Shown here: positions 25,601 to 34,025 of the stretch, piece after piece | Position numbering within the stretch: position 1 is the stretch's first letter | How the letters are laid out: each line of letters begins with the position of its first letter | Assembly: GCF_029168945.1 (NCBI RefSeq) | Contig: NC_083605.1 | Span: 35,663,280-35,727,279 of the forward strand | Source: Cannabis sativa | Taxonomy: Eukaryota > Streptophyta > Magnoliopsida > Rosales > Cannabaceae | Length of the DNA: 64,000 bases | Reading direction: 5' to 3' | Notes under the pieces: generated by a model | The model's database searches: none | The model's input: the letters and a program-made list of their open reading frames with translations, nothing else | Told to the model about the DNA's origin: nothing | Translations under genes and position numbers: made by a program

Positions 25601-25828
25601 GTTTTTGCTGAATCTCGCAGGCCTCTGGACCGTCACGAGTGACATTAGATTCATCAAGAAGTAAAAAACAAGACGAGGAGGATTTGTAAGTTGTTCAAAC
25701 TTTTTTCTTTTTTCTATTGAAGAGAAGCAAGTTTTGGTTGTCTCCATTTGTTTATCGTTAGTACTTGAAACAGAATCTCGAGCACGGGATCGGAGCGGGG
25801 CAGCTCTAGGAAGAGGAATCATCAATGA
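20189..25828 (+). CDS. YTH-domain m6A reader, plant DC type, 395 aa, spliced
   Basis: This encodes a protein that binds N6-methyladenosine in RNA, probably in the nucleus. Coding exons are 20189-20279, 23594-23823, 23966-24217, 24314-24390, 24486-24858, 25254-25298, 25621-25685 and 25774-25828. All junctions are GT-AG, and the frame stays open to TGA (1188 nt). The YTH domain spans about residues 71-205. It starts [10 protein letters not shown] and has the cage tryptophans W92 (GIWATQ) and W160 (FKVKWL), a core with FFQGYAQM, and the closing ISRDCQEL. The C-terminal half is Ser/Pro-rich and low in structure and ends in a basic RKRNHQ tail. The best family match from memory is the Arabidopsis At4g11970 type rather than the YTHDF/ECT type. 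The 3.3-kb first coding intron holds a 2.6-kb Pack-MULE. Retention of the last intron would stop the protein at 25687 without the basic tail. Confidence 0.9.
20280..20915 (+). other. YTH gene intron, left part
   Basis: T-rich intron sequence between the first coding exon and the inserted Pack-MULE. No other feature is seen. Confidence 0.7.
21275..22060 (-). pseudogene. Captured DOMON-domain gene fragment (AIR12 / cytochrome b561-DOMON family)
   Basis: Minus-strand translation of 22060-21874 gives [20 protein letters not shown] followed by a Ser/Tyr-rich stretch. It continues after an interruption at 21354 with [20 protein letters not shown]. The first block is the DOMON signature of plant apoplastic AIR12 and b561-DOMON proteins, and the second is the later strand pair of the same domain. 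There is an in-frame stop (about 21933), no signal peptide, and a hAT-like insertion at 21355-21873. It is a non-functional fragment carried by the Pack-MULE. Confidence 0.75.
21355..21873. mobile_element. hAT-like MITE inside the captured DOMON fragment
   Basis: Flanked by an 8-bp direct repeat GCTAAGTC (21347-21354 and 21874-21881), the duplication size of hAT elements. The left end TAGAGATGTTCAAATAATCC is an imperfect inverted match to the right end (GGATTAATT...AACCCCAA). The interior carries many GGTTTGGTTTG / CCAAACCGAACC words in inverted arrangement. There is no coding sequence. Confidence 0.7.
22553..22625 (+). repeat. (AAT)n microsatellite
   Basis: About 24 AAT units, a polymorphic-type repeat, lie within the captured MGDG synthase exon. 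Their continuation lies at 22990-23008, split by a MITE. Confidence 0.95.
22630..22990. mobile_element. Palindromic MITE (~360 bp) inside the AAT repeat
   Basis: The left end AGTAATTTGCAGTATAAATA and the reverse complement of the right end AGTAATTTGTGGCAAAAATA match. The inverted similarity continues through TTTAACTCCC and TAGGTACCTG, so the arms are about 130 bp or longer. Target duplication cannot be read because the target is itself an AAT repeat. Confidence 0.75.
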
Positions 25829-26181
25829 GTGAAAACTCTGTAATGTAGTTTGATTATTTTTATTTTGTGGATGATAGTGTTATTTATTCTACTACTCCCT
25901 ACAGTTGGGGCTTGTATTGTTGCCAAATCTTGTTGTACAAATATGTACCTTAATCATCCTTCTCATAAGAATTTTTTACTGGGGTGCAGTTACCATGCTG
26001 TACAGAAATTGAATTGGCTACTTTGCCCCTCTATAATTGTGTTATTATATAGCACATAATAGTATTCTATATAGGCTACGTGTATATATAGGGCCCCGAT
26101 GTCATCCCGCCCCCTACGGTCTGATGATCGTGGCCATTGATTCATATAATTATTCATCTAACGGGGTAGGCTATAAATTTA
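25829..26181 (+). other. YTH gene 3-prime UTR and downstream sequence
   Basis: T-rich sequence following the TGA. No canonical AATAAA was found, so the transcript end is not fixed. A GGGCCCCGATGTCATCCCGCCCC island near 26092-26114 is the only GC-rich patch. Confidence 0.5.
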
Positions 26182-26409
26182 GTGTTTGTTTAATACGCGG
26201 TATTATATTATATTGTATTGTATAGTATTATATTAAATTGTATTTTGTGCAATATTTTTATGTAAAACTATATGTGATATTAGTTTTTATGGACACTTAA
26301 ATATAATATAATATTTTGTATAAATTAAAGTTATAGTATTATATAAAAATATGATATATAATCTAATTCAATACAATACAATACGACTTAATACGACGTT
26401 CCAAACAAG
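26182..26409. mobile_element. Small AT-rich MITE with inverted ends
   Basis: The left end GTTTGTTTAATACGCGGTATTAT is inversely repeated at the right (AATACGACGTTCCAAACAAG). The TTGTATTGTAT blocks inside are mirrored as ATACAATACAA. It is non-coding. Confidence 0.65.
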
Positions 26410-27590
26410 TTCTTAACTTCTTAAATTCCTTACGCTTCGGTTGAATTTGCAGTGAACATTTAAAAAGAAAAAAAGAAACAAAAAAAGAAAAAAAGAAAAA
26501 ACCTCCCAATTACTCAGCCTTAACATTTCTTTCGTGATTGTTCCATGAGGATAAAATTTTAGAGAAAGCCCAGAAGCACGAATTAACAAACATAATTTTA
26601 GTAAGTTCTCCATTTTTAGCATAAGATTTCTTTTTTTGGTACTTAGAATCTTGTTAGCAGTGCTTTAACAACCCTAGTCATTCTTCCATCGTTTTTTTTT
26701 TTTTTGAGAGCTAAAACTAATTGATTTCATTATTGAACGGTTTGGTCATGGTGTAGTCGATCTTTCCGTCTGAGGTTTTGAAATGGTTTGTTATGTACTG
26801 TGTTTTTTTTTTTGAAACATTCATGATAATTAGTTTCAGTTGTTGCATGCATTGTAAATTGTTTCTTTGATTTTCAATTCTGCTTTTGACTCCACCACCA
26901 TGTATTGAGAAATTTGTTCATCTCTAAAGATTTTTCCTTTTATATTGTGTTTACTACCTTTGACTTTATTCTATCTATTTGATTAAAAGAGTGATACTTT
27001 TTAAATAAAAGATTTTGGATCATATGTAACATTATCCTTTGGAGTTGCATTTGATGATTCTATACTGAGGACTTGAAATCTTTTCTTGCAAGTGACCCTT
27101 TTGGATTCCTTTTGTGATATGTCTTGCAACCCTCTAGTGCATTGTACGAGGCAGTAAGGGCATGATTGAGACACAACTAAGTTTCTTCTTCTCTTTATCA
27201 GAAAGAAAGTATGTTCTGAAATCGATCAATATATTCACCACAAAACACAAAAAAGATTACTATCTTGTTCTAGTAATGACATTAGAAAATTAAATCAATT
27301 GAATACTACAAACAAATACACAAGTAAAACTCAAATACATAGATTTAACTAAAATTGTCGCTTTATTTCAAGCCTGTTCGGGAGTGATTTTATTTTTTGT
27401 TTTTTTAAATTTTACTTAACAAAATCTTGTACTTTCTTCATGATTTTTGATTAATTAATCAAAAAATTGATTAATAGTTCCCGAACAACTCCTTCATTAA
27501 TTTAATAAAATTCATCTCAGATTATTACAATTCTCTCACTCTTACTCTTTTTACAGTTCTAAAGAGAATTTAATCACACGATTTTTACAA
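26410..27590. other. Intergenic DNA with one small inverted repeat
   Basis: No gene is supported. A ~115-bp inverted repeat at 27374-27487 has TGTTCGGGA at one end and TCCCGAACA at the other and resembles a tiny hAT-type MITE. Confidence 0.5.
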
Positions 27591-27765
27591 AAAAAAAAGA
27601 ATTTACATGAAATCAATGCTTAACCAGCTTAGAGTTAAAGGTTTCTACAGAAGTTTAACTATTAACTACCGAAACATAATTGGGAACCTAACTAACACCC
27701 TAGCTAACTTGGACCAACATGCACCAATAGGTATAAGACTTGATGACTGGACCAACTAATTGACA
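27591..27765 (-). mobile_element. Copia LTR start (different family)
   Basis: On the minus strand a purine tract AAGGTGGAGATT (27777-27766) is followed by TGTCAATTAGTTGG at 27765, the usual PPT/LTR junction of a copia element. The far end of the LTR was not located. Confidence 0.5.
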
Positions 27766-27789
27766 AATCTCCACCTTGGTTTAGAATCG

Positions 27790-28895
27790 AGTTTGGTATG
27801 GTGATACTTTTGAGTAGTGAGATCAATCTCAATCTCCGTGTAGATGGATCAAATTCAACCAATGAAAAAACATACTACTTGACACTACTTTGGTGATCAT
27901 ATCAGAATGATTATGATCAATTGAAACCTTCTTGATGATCACTGATCCATTTGAAATTACTTCTCGGACAAAGTGCACCTTGATGTCTACATGCTTTGTC
28001 CTTTCATGATAGATATGATTTTTGGGAAGGTAGATTGCACTTTGGTTATCATAGTTGACCGTGATGGCATTCTTTTGCATCTTCAACTCTCGAGTTATTT
28101 TCTTCTAACCATAAAGCTTCTCTTACATATTTTGTGAGTGCAATGTACTCTGCTTCAGTTATTGACAACATTACAACTTTCTGCAAGTTAGCTTTCCAAG
28201 TGATAGCAGTTCGAAAAGCAGTGAGCACATAGCCTATGAGTGATTTTCAAATGTCTAGGCAGCATGCATAGTTTGAATCCACAAAGCCTTTAATTTCAGC
28301 ATGCCTATTTCTTCCTTTAGCTCCACCATAGACTAAACACCTTCCAAGTGACCCTCTACTATATCTTAGAATCCACTTTAGTGCCTGCCAATGAGCCTTT
28401 CCACGATTTGTCATAAATCTACTTACCAAACTGACTGCATATGCTATATTAGGCCAAGTACATACCATTGCATACATCAAAGAGCCAACTGCATTTGCAT
28501 ATGGTACACTCTCCATGTATTTCTATTCATCACGAGTTTTAGGTGCTTAGTTTTTACTCAATTTGAACTATTGAAATAGGGGAGTGACAACGAGTTTAAC
28601 ATTTGACATTTTAAACCTGTTCAAGACCTTCTTGAGATACTCCTCCTAAGATAAAAGCAATTTCCTCTTATGTCTATCTCTTTTAATTTCTATCCCAAGA
28701 ATTTTCTTAGCAGCATCTAAATCCTTCATCTCAAACTCCTTACTAAGTTCTTTCTTGAATTTTGCCACTTCTAACTTGCAATTGCAAGTTATTAGGATAT
28801 CATCACAACACAATAGCAATATGACAAAGTCACTATTAGGCAGGATTTTAAAGTACACACAAATATCAAACTTACTTCTTGTGAACTTGATTTTT
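27790..28895 (-). pseudogene. Copia pol remnant: reverse transcriptase end and RNase H
   Basis: Read on the minus strand, 28858-28646 gives VILLLCCDDILITCN (a variant of the RT motif YVDDILI), then EFEMKDLDAAKKILGIEI. Then 28516-28247 gives the RNase H start (AVGSLMYAMVCTWPNIAYAV; SRFMTNRGKAHWQALKWILRY), and 28086-27829 gives its end (YDNQSAIYLPKNHIYHERTKH; HNHSDMITKVV). Stops and frame shifts separate the blocks and the upstream domains are missing. Order and spacing fit a 3-prime copia end followed by the LTR at 27765. Confidence 0.85.
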
Positions 28896-29245
28896 GTTAG
28901 AACTTATTTTACTAGGATCTAAATTTACTAATATATGTATATTACTTATCACTTAAATAATCTAACATTAAAATATGAAAATCATAAAAAGATCAAATAA
29001 CACCTTAAAGTTTAGGATTACTTACATTAATGGCAGCAAAATACAATGACTTCTTATGTTCAGTACTCTAACTCTCGAATTCTTTTTGTAAAAGAGTATT
29101 ACCAAGTATTGAACTTGGATCTACTTCCTTAACCTGAAAAGTGATAGTTTTTCATAATCTTCTCAACATGAGATTAGTGTGGTCTGATACTTAATTCACG
29201 TTTGGAACACATTTTGAAAGTGAGAAAGACTAGCAATTTCGAAAA

Positions 29246-30186
29246 GGAAAATTTGATTTTATATACTTAAATAATAAAAAAAAATTATTATTAAACCAAA
29301 AACTTAAATCTAAAAAAACTATACCTTTTTTTTCAAAACCCCAAAAATACCCCCTCACAATACTCTCTCTCTGCATCATCTCTCTCTCTCTCTCTCTCTC
29401 TATATCTCACATCCCAGCCGCTACCCTCACCACCACCTCCGACCTCCATTCTCCGACCTCCGACCCTCACCGCCACCTCCGACCACCCGCACCAACACCC
29501 CGACCCAACCCCACTCTCTCGGACCGCCCAAAAGTCGCACCCCGAAAGCCCACTCTCTCTTCCTCTCTCTGAAATCGCAGAAAAAAAAATTGCTCCTGTC
29601 CGATGGTCGGACCATGGGTCCGATGGGGTCCGACCAATCGGACCCATCGGACCTGGGAGCAATTTTTTCTCTCTGAAATTGCAGAAAAAAAAATTGCTCC
29701 CGTCCGATGGTCGGACCATGGGTCCGATGGGGTCCGACCAATCGGACCCATGGTCCGACCAATCGGACCCATGGTCCGACTGAAATCGCAGAAAAAAAAA
29801 AATCGGACCCCATCGGACCCATGGTCCGACCATCGGACGGGAGCATTTTTTTTTTCTGCGATTTCAGAGAGAAGAAGAGAGAGTGGGCTTTCGGGGTGCG
29901 ACTTTTGGGCGGTCCGAGGGAGTGGGGCTGGGTCGGGGTGTTGGTGCGGGTGGTCGGAGGTGGCGGTGAGGGTCGGAGGTCGGAGAATGGAGGTCGGAGT
30001 TGGTGGTGAGGGTGGCGGCTGGGATGTGAGATAGAGAGAGAGAGAGAGATGATGCAGAGAGAGAGAATTGTGAGGGGGTATTTTTGGAGTTTTGAAAAAA
30101 AAGGTATAGTTTTTTTAGGGTTTAAGTTTTTGGTTTAATAATAATTTTTTTTTATTATTTTTTAAGTATATAAAATCAAAATTCCC
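29246..30186. mobile_element. Fold-back element, 941-bp near-perfect palindrome
   Basis: A 9-bp duplication TTTCGAAAA flanks it (29237-29245 and 30187-30195). The arms are 29246-29633 and 29803-30186, about 385 bp each, and match base for base with only scattered differences. They run from AT-rich ends, through CT/GA microsatellites, to a GC-rich core of CCGACCTCC and GGTCCGA words. The ~170-bp centre adds further GGTCCGACCATGGGTCCGAT repeats that are themselves self-complementary. Open frames of 100-166 codons here are by-products of the symmetry. The duplication size suggests Mutator-type mobilisation. Confidence 0.85.
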
Positions 30187-30367
30187 TTTCGAAAATAGAG
30201 AGAGAAGAAGAATATAGCTTTTTCTAGGGTTGAATAATTAAGAATTATTTTTTGACAAAGCTCCATCCATTTTCTTATATAGGCTCTCTATTGGGCTAGG
30301 GTTAAATTAAATGGGCTTTTGAAAAGACAATGGACTTAATTTAGTGGCACAATACATTTAATATATA

Positions 30368-30743
30368 GGGTAAATAGTGGCATAAGTACCCAAAGTTTTA
30401 TGTTTGTAAGCGGCATAAACTTAATGATTTTTTTTAGTGGCATAAGTACCCAATGTTTATAAAACTGTAATTTTCTTCCAGTTTCATCAGTACAGACTCT
30501 GTTATTGTCTTAACCAGGACACATATAAGACTCAAATTTTAGATTATTTGGTCTGGACGAAAAACATGTAGTATCAGTTACTTCGAAATCTGTTTTAATA
30601 AATTTAAAACGGAGCCTGTACTGACGAAAATAGAGAAAAATTACAGTTTTACAAATATTGGGTACTTATGCCACTAAAAAAAATCATTGGATTTATGCCG
30701 CTTACAAACCCAAAACTTTGGGTACTTATACTGCTATTTATCC
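30368..30743. mobile_element. Mutator-type MITE, 376 bp
   Basis: A perfect 9-bp duplication TAATATATA flanks it (30359-30367 and 30744-30752). The left end GGGTAAATAGTGGCATAAGT matches the reverse complement of the right end AGGATAAATAGCAGTATAAG. The inverted arms extend about 110 bp through AAGCGGCATAAA and GTGGCATAAGTACCCAA. It is non-coding and inserted in the diverged LTR. Confidence 0.8.
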
Positions 30744-30870
30744 TAATATATATGTTGCATTGTATATGGAACGTACTATTTAAATTAAATTATTTAATGA
30801 TTTACGATAAACTTATTATGGGATATATTATGATTAGGAGTTCATTAGTAATTTATTGTGATTGTTAGAG

Positions 30871-31689
30871 CAACCAATTAAATTGTGCAATTGCTTCTCT
30901 TACTGTATAAAATAAAACAATTATATTATTGTACAAATTAGGTTATTATGTTATTGATTCAAGTTAGTAATTATATAGTTCTGAAAAAAAAAAATTACTA
31001 ATAACATGGGCATTTCATGGGTTAACTATACTTAATTATAAAATTCGTTACTTTAATTGAAAGGATATAAGATTAGAAGTAATTTTATGTATAGGTTTGA
31101 TAAGAGTTTTTGCCAGGCTTTTTAAGAGTTTATTCTTGCTCAAAAACACTTTACGTATTACTTGGATCGTTGAGTGAGCAACTTTATTGTATAACGTTAA
31201 AAATGATGTTGTTTGATGCAGACGATTTTTCTCGCCTATTATTTCACGTATTATTTACAGTACCTATTCTTTATCCTGAGAACCCCTCCAAATTTGATAT
31301 TCCTGAACACAATACTGTCAAAAGATAGTACTATTACTGTAAAAAATTATAAAAGTTCTATAATTTAGGTGACATTTGGTAACACTTTTGTTTTTAAATT
31401 TTTTAATGACAAAAATATAAGTAAAATTTTTCTTTTTAAAAAACAAAAATGTGTTTTATAACATTTTTTTTTTCAATTTTAAAAACAAAACAAAAGTATG
31501 TTCTGTAAATTTTATTTTTATTTTCATTTGTTGATTTTATTTAAGTCGGGCGAGGCCGGGATCAGGATCCGGGTCCGGGTCCAAGTTATAAGGTCTAGGT
31601 TGGAGTGGGCATTCAAAGTATTAATAAAAAAAACTGTTTAAAAAGATTTTAAAAGTGTTTTTTTTTATTATTTTCAAAAATTTGAAAAG
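30871..31689. other. AT-rich intergenic DNA
   Basis: No gene is seen. A GACATTTGGTAACACTTTTG terminus near 31371 suggests an old MITE end. A short tandem GGGTCCGGGTCC lies near 31569-31580. Confidence 0.45.
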
Positions 31690-31975
31690 GGTAAATACCA
31701 TTTTAGACCCTGTGTTTTGCAAAAGTTACTAATTGGACATTTTGTTTTGTTAAATAACAAAATAGACCTTATATTTTCCAAAATAGTAAACACAGAACCT
31801 TGAGCTCAATTTTTAATTATTTTATTTTTTTAATATAACCAACTTTAAGACAATTTTTAACACAAACAGATTCAGAAAATGTAACCAGGTTTGTCACAAC
31901 ATGTCTAGATTAAATTATTATTAAGTTTTATTGGTAACTTTTACAAAACACATATAGTTATCTTTTTTAAAATTT
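31690..31975 (+). repeat. Interspersed repeat related to 1195-1412
   Basis: Starts GGGTAAATACCATTTTAGACC and aligns with the inverted copy at 1195-1412. A short inverted match to its own start (TAACTTTTACAAAACACA near 31949) suggests a MITE with a decayed right end. Confidence 0.65.
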
Positions 31976-32343
31976 TGACTCCCAATTAAAAAAATTAAAA
32001 ATAAAAATAATTTTATAGAACATGATTTTAAAAAATATTTTTATTTTTTTTTTAATTTAAAAATAAAAAACTAATTAAAATATTATTAAACACAATTTTA
32101 ACTTTAATATTTAAGAAAAAAAACTTAACCACCTTCTCTTACCTAGCATAAGAAAGCAATAAACAAATAATATATTTTGCAATGATTTATATAAATATAT
32201 ATTTTGGTTTTTTGGTAGCAAATGTTAATTTGTATTATGCTGAATTCACCCAATAAATAAGTTGCCGCCATTGGAGTGATTAACACTATAAATTGTCGAA
32301 ACAGAGTGAGTTTGGTAAAAGGGAGATTTTGGAGAAGAGAATA
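31976..32343 (+). other. AT-rich promoter side and 5-prime UTR of the BOD1/SHG1-like gene
   Basis: AT-rich sequence with poly-A and poly-T blocks, turning into a purine-rich leader (about 32300-32343) directly before the ATG. No clear TATA box position can be assigned. Confidence 0.45.
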
Positions 32344-33384
32344 ATGGATTGCGATCACAGAAATCGAAGTGTTACCAAGGACGATGTGATAACCAAGCTC
32401 AAAGACGACGGCGATTTTGATAAGCTCCGTCTCAATATCATTCGCAAGCTTAAGGACCATGTAAACAATTCTCTCTTTTAGGGTTCTAAATTACTGTCCA
32501 CCATTCTCAATTATATTGAATCCCGAAACTTTACTTTTTATATTTAAAAATGATTTTATGAATGAATGAAATGCGGAAAGGCTTAGTAGGATCTGTTACT
32601 ATTACAGGTCGAATTGCGGGAAAAAATGAGTTCTATTGTGAGGCAATCGCCCGCTCTTAATCGTTTAGGTGCTGAGATCATGAAACCAAGGCAACTTTCG
32701 GATGCTATTTATCAAGATGTTGGGTATGCTGTCTAATTCTTGAGATTACCTTTGGGGTTTGTGTTTTTTTTTTATTGTTCAATTTAACATTTTTGAAGCA
32801 TTTACATAATGCCCTTTAGAGTTTTAAGTTCTGAGAGAGTTTCTCTTGGAAGTAAATGGAAATGAATGTGAACGATTTCATGTTCTTTTATTATTAGGGA
32901 CGAACTAATGAACCAGATTTCTGAGGGGCTGTGGGGAATTATTAGATCAAATGATGTGGTTAAAAGTGAAATTAAAGAGACTGTTCAATCTGTCTACAAC
33001 AGACTAACGAACCCAGAAGTGAAAGTGGAGGTTGAATCCTCAACATCTCAGATACTGCCAGTTCAAAAGAAAGATAATGATAAGGATTTGATACTTGTTC
33101 CATCCAGTAAAGCAATGTTGTCTGAAAATGAGTCACACGAACCACCTGGATTCTCAGTCTCCCATAAACATTTGAAGAGAAAAATTAAGGATCTGAAACC
33201 GTCTTTACGCCATGAAAAAAGACAGGTGGCTGATCAGCTGGGAGGGCCTGTTATATTACAGGAGAAGCTTGAGCGTGGTCATGTTGATCATGGTGAGTCA
33301 CCCACTTTATCTGTTGGTAAGGAATACCAGAAACCAGATTGCTGTACTGATGAGGACCCCGATGTGCCTCCTGGTTTTGGATGA
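32344..33384 (+). CDS. BOD1/SHG1-domain protein, 239 aa, three exons
   Basis: Coding exons are 32344-32460, 32608-32723 and 32898-33384, with GT-AG junctions and an open frame throughout (720 nt). Residues about 12-100 match the BOD1 / COMPASS-Shg1 family: VTKDDVITKLKDDGDFDKLR, then VELREKMSSIV, LSDAIYQDVG and ELMNQISEGLW. In animals and yeast this domain occurs in PP2A-regulating BOD1 and in the Set1/COMPASS histone-methylation complex. In plants its role is little known, so a chromatin role is an inference. The C-terminal half is hydrophilic, with a Lys/Arg-rich patch (HLKRKIKDLKPSLRHEKRQ) that could be a nuclear signal, and two PPGF motifs, one at the very end. It is convergent with the first subtilase gene. 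Confidence 0.8.
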
Positions 33385-34025
33385 TGGACTAGCATGTTGC
33401 TCAGTTTGTCATCCTCTATGAAGTTAGTTTCTCACTGCTATATGGAATTATGATTGAAGGCAGGAAAAACTGAATCAATAGTTCAATATGAGTTGGGGAC
33501 AAAATTCATGCTGCCCCTACTGTCATTTGCCAGAAGTACTAGATCCTTGGAAGACTTAAGATTTTTTTTCTCTTATGAGGGAGAAAAGCGAGAAACCTGT
33601 TTTTCTTAGGTTTTACCAATTTTTGGTGCATAAATTGGGTTTAGAGATGCTTGTTTGTAATTGCTAGTTTTGTGCCTGACTAAGTAGCTACGTTCTGTAG
33701 TACTCTAGAAATTTCTTGTGATATTGAGACGTCTATATCTTTCATTTGAGTAGGAAAGAAGTAGTAACTAGTAAGATGTTTCGTTTCTGTAGATTATTTA
33801 TTTATTTACTTTCTGTCTATTCGAACTTCCATCTCGGTGATGCTAGTGGAAATAAAATAAACCTTTTTTCTTCTTCATTCTGTTAAATTACTCGTACTGC
33901 TCACACTCTTTATAGAAATGAATATTATGAACCTAGATGGTACACGTCTTGATGAATATAATTCTTAGAGATTTTAATAGAGGCAGTGCAAATCTATGTT
34001 TGCCTACCATGCAGTGCATCCGTTT
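33385..34025 (+). other. 3-prime UTR of the BOD1/SHG1-like gene and convergent spacer
   Basis: T-rich downstream sequence with an AATAAAATAAA polyadenylation-type signal at 33851-33861. The gap to the stop codon of the minus-strand subtilase gene is about 640 bp, so the two genes are tail to tail. Confidence 0.6.

Larger units (their letters stand above)
28896..30870 (-). mobile_element. Diverged copia LTR carrying two nested elements
   Basis: The left edge TGTTAGAACTTATTTTACTAGGATC aligns with the LTR start at 7911 (TGTTGGAAATTATTTTACCAGGATC). Similarity continues through the TTTAGGATTACTTACATTAATGGCAGC and CTAACTCTCGAATTC blocks. LTR-like sequence resumes at about 30196 (TCTATTGGGCTAGGGTTAAATTAAATGG), after the fold-back element. 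The right edge is approximate. It abuts the copia pol remnant on its left. Confidence 0.6.

Noticed and set aside
29333..30034. Several ORFs of 100-166 codons on both strands rich in GPWVRWGP-type words
   Set aside because: They arise from the GC-rich palindrome: the same words appear on both strands, and frames mirror each other. No codon bias or domain is seen.
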